Origin: Pasteurellaceae bacterium
GTDB taxonomy: Bacteria > Pseudomonadota > Gammaproteobacteria > Enterobacterales > Pasteurellaceae
Reading direction: 5' to 3'
Length of the DNA stretch: 64,000 bases
Assembly (NCBI GenBank): GCA_900756155.1
Contig: CAAEJV010000033.1
Coordinates: forward strand, 1-64,000
Below, one piece after another: positions 20,910 through 30,717 of this stretch. The notes below the pieces were generated by a model. It was not told the origin of the DNA. It did not search any database and was given only the letters and a program-made list of their open reading frames with translations. A program made the position numbers and the translations under genes. Position 1 is the stretch's first letter, and each line of letters begins with the position of its first letter.

Positions 20910-23327
20910 TTAATTGACCGCTCTTGCTGTTTTAGTCGCAGCTTTACGGCGTGGTGCTTTCACTTTCGTTTCCACTTTCACGAATTCAATGCCTTCCGGT
21001 GGATTTTCTAACGCTAAGCCTAACACTTCATCAATGGTTTCTACCGCATGAATCGCTAGATTTTCTTTCACGTTATCTGGAATTTCTTCCAAATCTTTCA
21101 CATTATCTTTTGGAATCAATACAGTTTTAATGCCACCACGATGCGCCGCAAGTAATTTTTCTTTCAATCCACCAATTGGTAATACTTTACCGCGTAGGCT
21201 GATTTCACCTGTCATCGCGACATCGGCACGCACTGGGTTACCCGTTAAGCAAGAAACCAATGCGGTACACATTGCGATACCTGCACTTGGACCATCTTTT
21301 GGTGTAGCACCATCTGGCACGTGAATATGAATATCACGTTTTTCATGGAATTCAGAATTGATACCCAATTTTTCCGCACGTGCACGGACTACTGTCATCG
21401 CTGCTTGGATAGACTCTTTCATCACATCGCCCAATGAACCGGTGAAGGTCAATTTGCCTTTACCTACCACTGAAGCGGTTTCAATGGTCAGTAAGTCACC
21501 GCCCACTTCTGTCCATGCAAGGCCTGTTACTTCGCCTACACGGTTTTGCGTATCCGCTTTACCGAATTCAAAACGTTTCACACCAAGATAGTCATGCAAG
21601 TTATCTGAATTAACGATAATGGATTTTACTTTTGGATTGACTAATAAATTCTTCACCGCTTTACGACAGATTTTAGAGATTTCACGCTCTAATCCACGCA
21701 CACCAGCTTCACGGGTGTAATAACGGATAATATCTAAAATGGCGTTTTCTTCGATAGTTAATTCGCCTTTTTTCAATCCATTACGTTCAATTTGTTTTTG
21801 CAACAAATGACGCATCGCAATATTGAGTTTTTCATCTTCGGTATAACCAGAAAGACGAATAACTTCCATACGGTCTAGCAATGGACCCGGAATATTCATG
21901 GAGTTTGAGGTTGCCACAAACATCACATCAGACAAATCGTAGTCCACTTCAAGATAGTGATCATTGAAGGTAGTATTTTGTTCTGGATCAAGCACTTCTA
22001 ACAAGGCTGACGCAGGATCACCACGCATATCCGAAGACATTTTATCGATCTCATCAAGCAAGAAGAGTGGGTTTTTAACGCCAACTTTTGCCATTTTTTG
22101 AATCAATTTACCCGGCAATGCACCAATATAAGTTTTACGGTGACCACGAATTTCTGCTTCATCACGTACTCCACCTAATGCCATACGCACATATTTACGA
22201 CCAGTGGCATTCGCAATAGATTGACCTAGTGAGGTTTTACCTACCCCTGGTGGCCCGACCAAGCAAAGGATTGGACCTTTGATTTTGTTTAAACGTGCTT
22301 GCACTGCAAGGTATTCTAAAATGCGTTCTTTCACACGTTCTAAACCGTAGTGATCCGCATCTAAAACCTGTTGTGCTTTTGCGATATCTTTCTTCACTTT
22401 AGTACGTTTATGCCATGGTACTTGAAGCATCCACTCAACATAGCTACGCACCACCGTTGCTTCAGCTGACATCGCCGACATCATTTTGAGTTTTTGTAAC
22501 TCACTCTCTACCTTTTCGCGCACATCTGCCGGCATACCTGCCGCTTCAACCTTTTGACGAAGTTGCTCAACTTCATCAATGGTATCTTCGCTTTCGCCTT
22601 CGTCCATTTCTTTGCGAATTGCTTTGATTTGTTCGCTAAGATAATAGTTACGCTGGCTTTTCTCCATTTGTTTTTTCACACGGCCACGAATACGTTTTTC
22701 AACTTGAAGAATATCCGCTTCAGATTCCATCATGCCGAGCAAGTATTCTAAACGCTCTTGCACATCTGCAAGCTCTAATACGCTTTGTTTATGACGAACG
22801 GTCACTGGAATATGCGCAGCCATGGTATCCGCTAAACGATCGGCATCATCAATGCGTTGAAGTGCACCTAAAACATCAGCAGGGATTTTTTTATTAAGTT
22901 GCAGATAGCTTTCAAATTCATTTAAAACGGCAGCCTTCACCACATCTAATTCTTTTTCATCACCAAATGTGGTTTCAATTGGTGTGACTTCCGCAGAAAA
23001 ATGGTCTTCACCATCATTTAATTGATTAATTTTCGCGCGTTGCTGCCCTTCCACCAACACTTTCACCGTGCCGTCTGGCAATTTTAATAATTGAATAATA
23101 TTCGCAATCGTCCCGACATCGAATACATCATCAACGGTAGGTTCTTCTAAATCCGCTTGCTTTTGTGACACCAATAATAATTGTTTGCCCTCATTCATGG
23201 CCTCATCAAGGGCACTAATGGATTTTGCGCGCCCAACAAAAAGTGGCATCACCATATAAGGGAAAACGACAACATCCCGTAATGGCAATACAGGAAGTGT
23301 ACGTTGTTGAGTTCTTTTGGCGTTCAT
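20910..23327 (-). CDS. lon: ATP-dependent protease La
   Basis: Lon is a cytosolic hexameric AAA+ serine protease that degrades misfolded and specific regulatory proteins. The 805-aa protein has the N-terminal substrate-binding domain beginning [19 protein letters not shown], Walker [12 protein letters not shown], Walker [11 protein letters not shown] and the protease domain with the catalytic serine in [11 protein letters not shown] and the lysine about 42 residues later. The C-terminal tail ([13 protein letters not shown]) is basic and longer than in E. coli Lon (784 aa). A sigma-32 promoter precedes it. Confidence 0.97.
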   Translation of the reverse strand: MNAKRTQQRTLPVLPLRDVVVFPYMVMPLFVGRAKSISALDEAMNEGKQLLLVSQKQADLEEPTVDDVFDVGTIANIIQLLKLPDGTVKVLVEGQQRAKINQLNDGEDHFSAEVTPIETTFGDEKELDVVKAAVLNEFESYLQLNKKIPADVLGALQRIDDADRLADTMAAHIPVTVRHKQSVLELADVQERLEYLLGMMESEADILQVEKRIRGRVKKQMEKSQRNYYLSEQIKAIRKEMDEGESEDTIDEVEQLRQKVEAAGMPADVREKVESELQKLKMMSAMSAEATVVRSYVEWMLQVPWHKRTKVKKDIAKAQQVLDADHYGLERVKERILEYLAVQARLNKIKGPILCLVGPPGVGKTSLGQSIANATGRKYVRMALGGVRDEAEIRGHRKTYIGALPGKLIQKMAKVGVKNPLFLLDEIDKMSSDMRGDPASALLEVLDPEQNTTFNDHYLEVDYDLSDVMFVATSNSMNIPGPLLDRMEVIRLSGYTEDEKLNIAMRHLLQKQIERNGLKKGELTIEENAILDIIRYYTREAGVRGLEREISKICRKAVKNLLVNPKVKSIIVNSDNLHDYLGVKRFEFGKADTQNRVGEVTGLAWTEVGGDLLTIETASVVGKGKLTFTGSLGDVMKESIQAAMTVVRARAEKLGINSEFHEKRDIHIHVPDGATPKDGPSAGIAMCTALVSCLTGNPVRADVAMTGEISLRGKVLPIGGLKEKLLAAHRGGIKTVLIPKDNVKDLEEIPDNVKENLAIHAVETIDEVLGLALENPPEGIEFVKVETKVKAPRRKAATKTARAVN

Positions 23328-23366
23328 AGTTATCTCTCTTACATCAATTCTATAATTTCATTGAAT

Positions 23367-23392
23367 ATGGGGATGAGTTGCATAAATTCAAG
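23367..23392 (-). promoter_or_regulatory. Heat-shock (sigma-32) promoter of lon
   Basis: On the minus strand CTTGAA (23387-23392) and CCCCATAT (CCCCAT at 23367-23372) are 14 bp apart. This matches the sigma-32 consensus CTTGAA-N11-16-CCCCAT. The predicted start near 23358 leaves a leader of about 30 nt before the lon ATG. Heat-shock control of lon is established in E. coli. Confidence 0.85.
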
Positions 23393-23561
23393 GTAGGATT
23401 TGGCATATTAAGGAGAAATCGAAAAATAGGCAAGTAAAGAACCACCTTTATTGATGGTTAATTGGAAAAACCATGGAATACAGGTACAATAAATGCGGTC
23501 AAAAATCAGTATGATTTTACCTAATAAAAACGTTTGAAAAAATAACCGCACTTTATCCATT

Positions 23562-24440
23562 ATGACAGCCAAACAAACTATTACTTTCGCGACCTTTCAA
23601 GAATTACTGCCTGATTCTTGCAATCATCCATTAAAAAAACAATTAAGGGATAAAGCCCGTTATTACGGACGCAAATTTTTATTTAAAAAACAATGTGATG
23701 CTCTGGTTGATTTCTTAAATACTCATCAAACCTGGATTCCGCTTTTTCAACAAAATCCATATCGTTTTAATGCATTGCTTGCGACCTATTGTGACAAACG
23801 TTTTTCTGCAACCGATCGACTCAATGCCATTACCAATAATCTGCTAATGCTTGAAGAAAAAATGGGCGTAGAATTTTGTAAAAAACTACTCCAAGAAAAA
23901 TCCCTTTTATTAGCACAATTAACGGATCAGCTTGGTATCTATTTCAACATCAACCAGATTGACCCTTTTGAAGGTTATTTTTCTATTAACTTAAAAGACA
24001 ATGATGGGCGTAGCATTTATGATGCTTCTTTCACCTTCTTAAAACCAAATAAATTACTTATCGCCTCAATTCAAGGCCCTTCTTATGAAGAGGCTCAAGA
24101 AGCTGTGAAACAAGCCACAAAAGAATTACACGGTGTTCGTCCAATGTTTATGTTGATGAATGTTTTCCGCTTGTTAGCTGAAAAATGGCAATGTGAATTA
24201 ATCGGTATCCCTCACACATCACAAGGTAAATACCGTTTATCTGCGCGCAGTAAAATCCTATTCAACTACGATGAGTTTTGGCAGGAAAATCAAGGGCAAT
24301 TAAAAGGTCAATATTGGCAATTACCACTTGAAAGCGCCCGCAAACCGCTGGAAGAAATCGCTAGCAAAAAACGTTCCATGTACCGAAAACGTTATGAAAT
24401 GTTAGATGATTTGAGTGAAAAAATTACTCAATTTTCCTAA
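23562..24440 (+). CDS. VirK/YbjX family protein (DUF535)
   Basis: This 292-aa cytosolic-looking protein matches the DUF535 family (VirK of Shigella, YbjX of E. coli), whose members are linked to outer-membrane and virulence phenotypes but have no defined biochemistry. The family core is visible as GYFSINLKDNDGRSIYDASF and IASIQGPSYEEAQEAVKQAT, followed by RPMFMLMNVFRLLAEKW. No signal peptide is present. It is divergent from lon, and a USS lies 13 bp before its start. Confidence 0.85.
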   Translation: MTAKQTITFATFQELLPDSCNHPLKKQLRDKARYYGRKFLFKKQCDALVDFLNTHQTWIPLFQQNPYRFNALLATYCDKRFSATDRLNAITNNLLMLEEKMGVEFCKKLLQEKSLLLAQLTDQLGIYFNINQIDPFEGYFSINLKDNDGRSIYDASFTFLKPNKLLIASIQGPSYEEAQEAVKQATKELHGVRPMFMLMNVFRLLAEKWQCELIGIPHTSQGKYRLSARSKILFNYDEFWQENQGQLKGQYWQLPLESARKPLEEIASKKRSMYRKRYEMLDDLSEKITQFS

Positions 24441-24455
24441 ATAAAATAGACTTAA

Positions 24456-24483
24456 GCCAGGCTTACTCAAAATAAAGCCTGGC
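24456..24483. terminator. Hairpin after the DUF535 gene
   Basis: GCCAGGCTT (24456-24464) pairs with AAGCCTGGC (24475-24483). No T-run follows, so it is a weak terminator candidate or an mRNA 3'-end stabiliser. Confidence 0.45.
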
Positions 24484-24611
24484 CTAGGTAAACGATTGCT
24501 CACCCAGATATTATTGCATTCTTTCAAAAATCTCGCTTTGCTTTTTTGCTCATTTTGTGTAGAATACGCGCTCGGCTTATTGATTAATCCGAACACAAGG
24601 AGTTCTCCATA

Positions 24612-26135
24612 ATGGAAGCATCAAAGAAAAAGATGAAATTCCCTTCCGCATTTAGCATTCTCTTTATTATTCTTCTTATTGCTATTGGTCTTACTTGGCT
24701 TATTCCCTCAGGGTCCTACTCTAAACTTTCCTACGACACCACCGAAAATCATTTTATTGTCAAAACCCACGGAATTCCCGATCAAAGCTATCCAGCAACA
24801 GAACAAACCCTTAATCAACTCAATATCAAAATTCAACTTTCTAATTTCACCAACGGCATTATCAAAAAGCCGATTGCTATCCCCGATACCTATCAACGCA
24901 TTGAACAACACGAAAAAAGCATTACTGATATGATTCACGCCATGGTGGACGGCACCATTGAAGTCGCGGATATTATGATTTTTATCTTCATACTCGGTGG
25001 AATGATTGGGGTGATAAACAAAACAGGAGCATTCAATGCCGGATTAATGTCTCTCACCAAAAAAACAAAAGGAAATGAATTCTCTGTTGTCTTTGCTGTC
25101 TGCGTGTTGATGCTGTTAGGCGGTACGGCTTGTGGTATTGAAGAAGAAGCGGTAGCCTTCTACCCAATTCTTGTTCCTGTCTTTTTAGCCTTAGGTTATG
25201 ATTCTATTGTCTGTGTTGGTGCCATATTCCTTGCCGCATCAATGGGCACAGCCTTCTCAACAATCAATCCATTCTCTGTTGTTATTGCTTCAAACGCTGC
25301 AGGGATTCCATTCACTGAAGGGATGGGATTTCGCACACTGGGACTTATTCTTGGTGGAACCTGTGTAATAGCCTATATGTATTGGTACTGTAAAAAACTG
25401 CGTACCAATCCTGAATTTTCTTATACCTATGACGATCGCCAAGCCTTCTATGATCTCTATATGAAAGATATTGATCCGAATGCAACCGTTGAATTTACCT
25501 TTAGAAGAAAACTGATTCTGATTCTATTTAGTGGCGCCTTTCCTCTCATGGTATGGGGGGTGATGTTTGGTGGTTGGTGGTTCCCTCAAATGGCGGCTTC
25601 CTTCCTAGCCATTACCATCATTATTATGTTTATCAGTGGATTGCCTGAAAAAGATGTCGTAAATGGCTTTACTCATGGTGCTTCTGAATTAGTCGGCGTC
25701 GCATTGATTATCGGACTCGCTCGAGCAGTTAATATCATTCTAGAGCAAGGAATGATTTCTGACACTATTCTCGATTATATGACGCATCTTGTCGGTGGAA
25801 TGAATGGTGGCGTCTTTATTATTGGTCAGCTCTTGGTCTTCATTTTCTTAGGGTTAGTTGTACCCTCGTCTTCAGGCCTTGCCGTACTCGCTATGCCAAT
25901 TATGGCACCACTGGCTGATACTGTTGGCATTCCAAGAGATATCGTCGTATCAGCTTACAACTGGGGACAATATATTATGTTATTCCTTGCGCCAACAGGA
26001 TTAGTCCTTGTCACGCTACAAATGCTTGGTATTCCATTCAATAAATGGCTGAAATTTGTCATGCCAATCGTGGGCTGTCAATTTGTTATCTCATCGATAC
26101 TTCTTCTCGTTCAAGTATTTATGTATGCACACTAA
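24612..26135 (+). CDS. YfcC family carrier (C4-dicarboxylate anaerobic carrier superfamily)
   Basis: This is a 507-aa inner-membrane transporter of the YfcC/DcuC-like family (ion transporter superfamily). The N-terminus MKFPSAFSILFIILLIAIG, the GGTACGIEEEAVAFYPILVP loop and the conserved VVPSSSGLAVLAMPIMAPLA near the C-terminus are diagnostic. About twelve membrane helices are visible, with a periplasmic loop of about 80 residues after helix 1. Family members have been proposed to move arginine/ornithine, other amino acids or dicarboxylates; the substrate is not readable here. It is monocistronic with a strong terminator. Confidence 0.85.
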   Translation: MEASKKKMKFPSAFSILFIILLIAIGLTWLIPSGSYSKLSYDTTENHFIVKTHGIPDQSYPATEQTLNQLNIKIQLSNFTNGIIKKPIAIPDTYQRIEQHEKSITDMIHAMVDGTIEVADIMIFIFILGGMIGVINKTGAFNAGLMSLTKKTKGNEFSVVFAVCVLMLLGGTACGIEEEAVAFYPILVPVFLALGYDSIVCVGAIFLAASMGTAFSTINPFSVVIASNAAGIPFTEGMGFRTLGLILGGTCVIAYMYWYCKKLRTNPEFSYTYDDRQAFYDLYMKDIDPNATVEFTFRRKLILILFSGAFPLMVWGVMFGGWWFPQMAASFLAITIIIMFISGLPEKDVVNGFTHGASELVGVALIIGLARAVNIILEQGMISDTILDYMTHLVGGMNGGVFIIGQLLVFIFLGLVVPSSSGLAVLAMPIMAPLADTVGIPRDIVVSAYNWGQYIMLFLAPTGLVLVTLQMLGIPFNKWLKFVMPIVGCQFVISSILLLVQVFMYAH

Positions 26136-26138
26136 AAT

Positions 26139-26172
26139 AAAAAGCCACGCAATCTTGCGTGGCTTCTTTTTA
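26139..26172. terminator. Terminator after the YfcC carrier
   Basis: The stem AAGCCACGCAA / TTGCGTGGCTT with a 2-nt loop is followed by CTTTTT. It begins just after the stop codon at 26135. Confidence 0.88.
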
Positions 26173-26182
26173 TCATCTGATG

Positions 26183-26818
26183 TTATTTGACAAACTCATC
26201 AAACTCTAACTCATAATCATCACCATCTCTGGTGTATTTGATATAACGTGGAAATTGTTCACCTGAGAATTTCTTCACCATAATATCCTTATTACCTGTT
26301 TTAAATGAATAAGTGATTTCAGTGACAGTTTGCTTGTTATATTGGATCTGTTTTTCCACTTTCTTCACATTCACATTTTCCATTGGGTAAAGTTTTTTAC
26401 CGTTTGTAATTTGGAAACTGGTTGGCAATTTATCGTAATAGCTCAACTGAAATGCCATGGTGAATAAGTCAAAAGTCGGTAATGTTAACGGTTCGGTTTC
26501 TAACCCATTTTTCACTTTACCGTATTCAATTGTTGTTGGCGAAATTTTAGAAATAGCATAAGGCTTACCATTACGCACATCTTGATAATTCACCATTTTA
26601 AATTGGCTCGCAGTTTGCGAACCACGAGAAGTAAACACAATGTTGTACAACGGAATATTAATTTTCGCATTGACTGAATACTGTGAACCATCAGCTTTAA
26701 AATGCACATACGCCGGCATTAAATAATTGGAACTGTATTTAATATTATAATCCACCGCAGACCATGCTGTTGGCACATAAGCAATTAATGCAGCAAAAAG
26801 GATTTTAAATAACTTCAT
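26183..26818 (-). CDS. DUF3108 family secreted protein
   Basis: This 211-aa protein of unknown function has a Sec signal peptide (MKLFKILFAALIAYVPTAWSA, cleavage after about residue 21). The mature part is beta-rich, with repeated YxxxY and K-rich strands (FTSRGSQTASQFKMVNYQ, YSFKTGNKDIMVKKF), as expected of DUF3108 periplasmic proteins. It is probably periplasmic or outer-membrane associated. It stands alone between convergent and divergent neighbours. Confidence 0.75.
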   Translation of the reverse strand: MKLFKILFAALIAYVPTAWSAVDYNIKYSSNYLMPAYVHFKADGSQYSVNAKINIPLYNIVFTSRGSQTASQFKMVNYQDVRNGKPYAISKISPTTIEYGKVKNGLETEPLTLPTFDLFTMAFQLSYYDKLPTSFQITNGKKLYPMENVNVKKVEKQIQYNKQTVTEITYSFKTGNKDIMVKKFSGEQFPRYIKYTRDGDDYELEFDEFVK

Positions 26819-26883
26819 TGGTTTTCCTTATATATAAAAATAGGTTGCCCTTTAGAGTATCACAGCGAGAAGAAGTTCCCCAT

Positions 26884-26921
26884 TAAAAAACCATCTTATC
26901 CGCAGACAAGATGGTTTTCAT
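26884..26921. terminator. Terminator after dcuB
   Basis: AACCATCTT (26889-26897) pairs with AAGATGGTT (26908-26916), with an A-run on one side giving a T-run on the minus strand. It lies 22 bp past the dcu stop codon. Confidence 0.82.
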
Positions 26922-26942
26922 TTATGTTAGCTTAATGGGAGA

Positions 26943-28244
26943 TTATAAAACTGCACCCGCCATTAAGAAACCGAATAATACAGATAAACTGATTGCAATC
27001 ACACCCGGCACTAAGAATGGGTGGTTGAATACATATTTACCGATACGAGTTGAACCAGTGTCATCCATTTCTACTGCCGCAATTAAGGTTGGGTAAGTAG
27101 GAAGGATAAATAATGCTGATACTGCGGCAAATGCTGCAATCGCGGCTTCCGGAGAAACACCTAATAAAATTGCAGTTGGATATAATGCTTTTGCAGTTGC
27201 AGCTTGTGAGTAAAGTAAGGTACTCGCAAAGAACAAGATTACCGCTAAACTCCAAGGATATTGTTGTAAAAACTCAGCTGATACCGCTTTGATTTGATCG
27301 ATATGACCTTCAACGAAAGTATTACCTAACCATGCTACGCCAAGCACACAAATTACTGCTGACATACCTGATTTAAAGGTTGCTGCATTGGTAATTTTTG
27401 CGGTATCCACTTTACATGCCATAGTGATAATAGCTGCAGTTGAAAGCATAAAAGAGATAATGGCGTTATCACGAGAAAGAATTGGGTTTTGAATTAAACC
27501 AACTGTTTTACTGATTGCAGTTGCATAAAGCATGACCACTAAAATCGCGATAAGGAAAATTGCAACAGAACGTTTTGCATAAGGTTTGATCTCAATTTGC
27601 ATTTCACCACGCATAGTAATTAAACCTTTTGCTAGACGATCTTGGTAAACTTCATCATCTTTCAAATCTTTACCAAGGAAGTTACAAATCACCGCAGTAA
27701 TCATACATGCTGCGTAAGTAGTTGGGATCCAAATACCTAATAATTGTAAGTAACTTAAACCAAAGTTTTTCTCTAATTCAGCAGAAAGGAATACCACCGC
27801 AGCAGAAATTGGAGACGCTGTAATCGCAATTTGTGAAGCGATAACCGCAATAGAAAGTGGACGTGAAGGACGGATACCTTGTTCTTTTGCCACTTCAGCA
27901 ATTACTGGAAGTGTTGAGAACGCGGTGTGACCAGTACCTGCAAGCACAGTCATAAAGTAAGTTACAGTTGGCGCAAGGAAGGTAATGTATTTTGGATTTT
28001 TACGTAGAATTTTTTCAGCTACTTTTACTAAGAAATCCATACCACCCGCAACTTGCATTGCCGCAATTGCCATGATTACAGACATGATAACTGAAATTAC
28101 ATCAAACGGAATGGCACCCGGTTTTAAGCCAAGTAGTGAAAGTGCCACAACACCCATACCACCCATGAAACCGATACCAATACCGCCTAATCTAGCCCCT
28201 AGGTAAATAAAGAGTAGGACGACTAAAAGTTGAGCCCAAATCAT
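26943..28244 (-). CDS. dcuB: Anaerobic C4-dicarboxylate carrier (Dcu family)
   Basis: Dcu carriers exchange fumarate, malate or aspartate for succinate during anaerobic growth. The 433-aa protein has the family length and about ten to twelve helices. The N-terminal half (GARLGGIGIGFMGGMGVVAL, GAIPFDVISVIMSVIMAI, AMQVAGGMDFL) is closer to E. coli DcuA than DcuB. I use dcuB because the H. influenzae gene beside ansB has that name. It is downstream of ansB on the same strand, so asparagine could be converted to aspartate in the periplasm and taken up in exchange for succinate. Confidence 0.9.
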   Translation of the reverse strand: MIWAQLLVVLLFIYLGARLGGIGIGFMGGMGVVALSLLGLKPGAIPFDVISVIMSVIMAIAAMQVAGGMDFLVKVAEKILRKNPKYITFLAPTVTYFMTVLAGTGHTAFSTLPVIAEVAKEQGIRPSRPLSIAVIASQIAITASPISAAVVFLSAELEKNFGLSYLQLLGIWIPTTYAACMITAVICNFLGKDLKDDEVYQDRLAKGLITMRGEMQIEIKPYAKRSVAIFLIAILVVMLYATAISKTVGLIQNPILSRDNAIISFMLSTAAIITMACKVDTAKITNAATFKSGMSAVICVLGVAWLGNTFVEGHIDQIKAVSAEFLQQYPWSLAVILFFASTLLYSQAATAKALYPTAILLGVSPEAAIAAFAAVSALFILPTYPTLIAAVEMDDTGSTRIGKYVFNHPFLVPGVIAISLSVLFGFLMAGAVL

Positions 28245-28345
28245 AATATTTTCTCCATATTAATTTTAAAAATAATTCCGGAACATATATTAACAACAAA
28301 CTAGTGCATTATCTATATTTATTACTTGGATTAGTCTATTTTATC

Positions 28346-28390
28346 CGAAAGTGCGGTTAAAATTTGATTCAAATTCTGACCGCACTTTCA
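28346..28390. terminator. Inverted USS pair between ansB and dcuB
   Basis: AAAGTGCGGT (28348-28357) and ACCGCACTTT (28379-28388) form a perfect 10-bp stem with a 21-nt loop, 12 nt past the ansB stop. Both arms are perfect uptake signals. It probably attenuates ansB transcripts before dcuB, although the T-run is short. Confidence 0.65.
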
Positions 28391-28399
28391 ATGACTTTC

Positions 28400-29449
28400 C
28401 TAGAAATCCTCAAAGTATTGTTGAATCACTTTTGGATCTTTTGTTTGTGTTAAGGCTAATTGCAATAACACACGTGCTTTTTGCGGATTCAATGTACCTG
28501 AAGCCACAAAACCATATTTAGAATCATCTACTTCCGCATCACGTGTGGTATAACCCGTTGGTACACGAGATGAACGCACCACTACTACACCATCTTTCGC
28601 TGCTTTTTCTAAACGTTCTAAGTGTGCGGCATTCACGTTACCATTACCCACACCAGCAGAAACAATACCTTGATAACCCGCATCCAATAGTGAATTTAAC
28701 GGCTCAATTGGCGCATTAGAATAAGCATAAATAATGCCTACTTTCGGTAAGCTGTCTAATTTATCGACATTGAATGGTGTGTTCACCGTATGTTTGCTTT
28801 CAGGTGAGCGTTCGTAATCGACTTTACTGTTATGGATATAACCCAAGGTACCATAGTTTGGAGAATGGAAGGTTTGTACGGCAGTAGTACTCATTTTGGT
28901 CACATCACGTGCACCTAATACTTCACCATTCATCGCCACTAATACACCGCGACCAGATGATTTTTTATCGGTTGCCACGACGACGGCGTTATAAAGATTT
29001 AACGGACCATCCGCACTTTTTTCTGTCGCAGGACGCATTGCTCCGACTAATACAATTGGTTTTTCACATTTCGCGGTAAGATCTAAGAAATAAGCGGTTT
29101 CTTCCATGGTATCGGTACCATGAGTAATCACGAAACCATCGGTATCTTTACACTGTGCATTAATCGCTTTTGCTAATTTTAACCACACATCATCGCTCAT
29201 ATCTTGTGAACCAATTTTTACAATTTGCTCACCTTTTACATTCGCGAGTTGCTTAATTTCAGGCACCGCATCAATTAATGCATCAACATTGAGTTGCCCA
29301 GCTTTATAAGCAGAAGAAACTGCGGTATCACCGCTTCCGGCAATCGTGCCACCCGTTGCTAAAATTGTAATATTAGGTAATTCCGCAGCTTGTGCGACCG
29401 AAAAACCGAATCCGAGCATCATAAGTGCCGTTAATTTTTTTAATTTCAT
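28400..29449 (-). CDS. ansB: Periplasmic type II L-asparaginase
   Basis: AnsB hydrolyses asparagine to aspartate and ammonia in the periplasm. The 349-aa precursor starts with a Sec signal ending AQA (about residue 21). Both threonine motifs of the active site are present: TGGTIAGSG near residue 33 and THGTDTMEETAYFL near residue 110; the catalytic lysine lies in the VGAMRP region downstream. E. coli AnsB is 348 aa. A CRP-like site lies about 90 bp upstream, matching the known CRP/FNR control of E. coli ansB. It pairs functionally with the adjacent Dcu carrier. Confidence 0.96.
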   Translation of the reverse strand: MKLKKLTALMMLGFGFSVAQAAELPNITILATGGTIAGSGDTAVSSAYKAGQLNVDALIDAVPEIKQLANVKGEQIVKIGSQDMSDDVWLKLAKAINAQCKDTDGFVITHGTDTMEETAYFLDLTAKCEKPIVLVGAMRPATEKSADGPLNLYNAVVVATDKKSSGRGVLVAMNGEVLGARDVTKMSTTAVQTFHSPNYGTLGYIHNSKVDYERSPESKHTVNTPFNVDKLDSLPKVGIIYAYSNAPIEPLNSLLDAGYQGIVSAGVGNGNVNAAHLERLEKAAKDGVVVVRSSRVPTGYTTRDAEVDDSKYGFVASGTLNPQKARVLLQLALTQTKDPKVIQQYFEDF

Positions 29450-29530
29450 GTGCGTCTCCTTTCACGTTTAATCATCTAAGTTTGGCTATTCTCTACTTAA
29501 TTAGGCGTAGAATAAACACAAAGATAATAT

Positions 29531-29552
29531 ATTTATGATCCCGATCACATTT
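29531..29552 (-). promoter_or_regulatory. CRP site upstream of ansB
   Basis: On the minus strand AAATGTGATCGGGATCATAA (then AT) matches the CRP consensus AAATGTGATCTAGATCACAT at nearly all positions. A -10-like TATTCT lies at 29509-29514, placing the site near -40 (class II). Its centre is 92 bp before the ansB start codon. Confidence 0.72.
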
Positions 29553-29698
29553 TTATTGATCCGATTGTATAAGCTTTCGCCAACGTTGCGTTTCCTTGAT
29601 AATTTTTTTGAAAGATAACCAAAGTGCGGTTATACTTAAAGCCTTATTTCATCTGAAGATAAACTCTTATTCATTATCAAAATTAAGTTGAGAACAAC

Positions 29699-30145
29699 AT
29701 GCAAGAATTTATGCCTCAAGCAATTGAATTTGCTCAAAAACACACTTTTTTAACGATCGCATGGTTTGCTGTCCTTTTTATGACACTTTTCACCTTTTTT
29801 AAAAGTGCGACACAAAAATATCGCGTCATCACCAACCCTGAAGCGGTTCGCTTAATGAACGATGAAGAAGCCGTGGTGATTGATTTACGTCCTATTGATG
29901 AATTCCAACGCGGTCATATCATTGGTAGCGTAAACTTGCTTCCAACTGAAATTAAAAATCAAAATGTAGGCAAAATTGAACATCACAAAGAAAAACCGCT
30001 TATCATTGTGGATGTTAACGGTGTTTCTTCTGCTACGTCCGCAGAACTTTTAACCAAACAAGGCTTTGAAAAAGTTTATGTGTTAAAAGACGGTTTAGCG
30101 GCTTGGGCGGGTGCAAATTTACCATTAGTAAAAAAACATAAGTAA
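29699..30145 (+). CDS. yibN: Membrane-anchored rhodanese-like protein (YibN)
   Basis: This 148-aa protein has one N-terminal membrane helix (about residues 18-36, [16 protein letters not shown]) and a rhodanese domain ([20 protein letters not shown]). The active-site loop reads [11 protein letters not shown], with no cysteine where sulfurtransferases have one, so classical sulfur transfer is unlikely. The order yibN-secB-gpsA-cysE is conserved in E. coli and Haemophilus. It is 9 bp upstream of secB. Confidence 0.9.
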   Translation: MQEFMPQAIEFAQKHTFLTIAWFAVLFMTLFTFFKSATQKYRVITNPEAVRLMNDEEAVVIDLRPIDEFQRGHIIGSVNLLPTEIKNQNVGKIEHHKEKPLIIVDVNGVSSATSAELLTKQGFEKVYVLKDGLAAWAGANLPLVKKHK

Positions 30146-30154
30146 GGATCCTCT

Positions 30155-30664
30155 ATGTCTGAACAAAATCAACAACCTGAAGTAGCAGCTGAAGAGCAAC
30201 AAGAAGCAGTACTTCAAATTCAACGTATTTATGTAAAAGATGTTTCTTTTGAAGCGCCAAATCTTCCTCACATTTTCCACCAAGAATGGAAACCAAAACT
30301 CGGCTTCGACTTAAGCACTGAAGCGGTTCAAGTAGGTGAAGATTTATACGAAGTCACTTTAAACATCAACGTAGAAACCACCATGGAAGATTCTGGTGAT
30401 GTAGCATTTATTTGTGAAGTGAAACAAGCTGGTGTATTTACAATCAGCGGTTTAGAAGATGTTCAAATGGCACACTGCTTAACATCTCAATGCCCAAATA
30501 TGCTTTTCCCTTATGCACGTGAATTGATTTCTAACTTAGTGAATCGTGGTACATTCCCGGCATTAAACCTTTCTCCGGTAAACTTCGATGCGTTGTTCAT
30601 TGATTACATGAACAAGCAGCAAGCTGCGGCCGAAGCGGAAGAAAATCAAGAAACCCAACATTAA
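30155..30664 (+). CDS. secB: Protein-export chaperone SecB
   Basis: SecB is a tetrameric cytosolic chaperone that keeps preproteins unfolded and delivers them to SecA. The 169-aa protein shows the family core [29 protein letters not shown] and [20 protein letters not shown]. Its C-terminus is acidic ([11 protein letters not shown]) and lacks an obvious extra motif. E. coli SecB is 155 aa. Membrane-protein export and the rhodanese partner are encoded together. Confidence 0.97.
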   Translation: MSEQNQQPEVAAEEQQEAVLQIQRIYVKDVSFEAPNLPHIFHQEWKPKLGFDLSTEAVQVGEDLYEVTLNINVETTMEDSGDVAFICEVKQAGVFTISGLEDVQMAHCLTSQCPNMLFPYARELISNLVNRGTFPALNLSPVNFDALFIDYMNKQQAAAEAEENQETQH

Positions 30665-30671
30665 TTGTGAT

Positions 30672-30704
30672 AAGGGCAGGCGATATCGTCTGCCCTTTTA
30701 TTTT
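30672..30704 (+). terminator. Terminator after secB
   Basis: A long palindrome, AAGGGCAG / CTGCCCTT around CGATATCG, is followed by TTATTTT. It lies between the secB stop and the gpsA start, so gpsA is at least partly separately expressed. Confidence 0.82.
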
Positions 30705-30717
30705 AAAGATGATTGAA

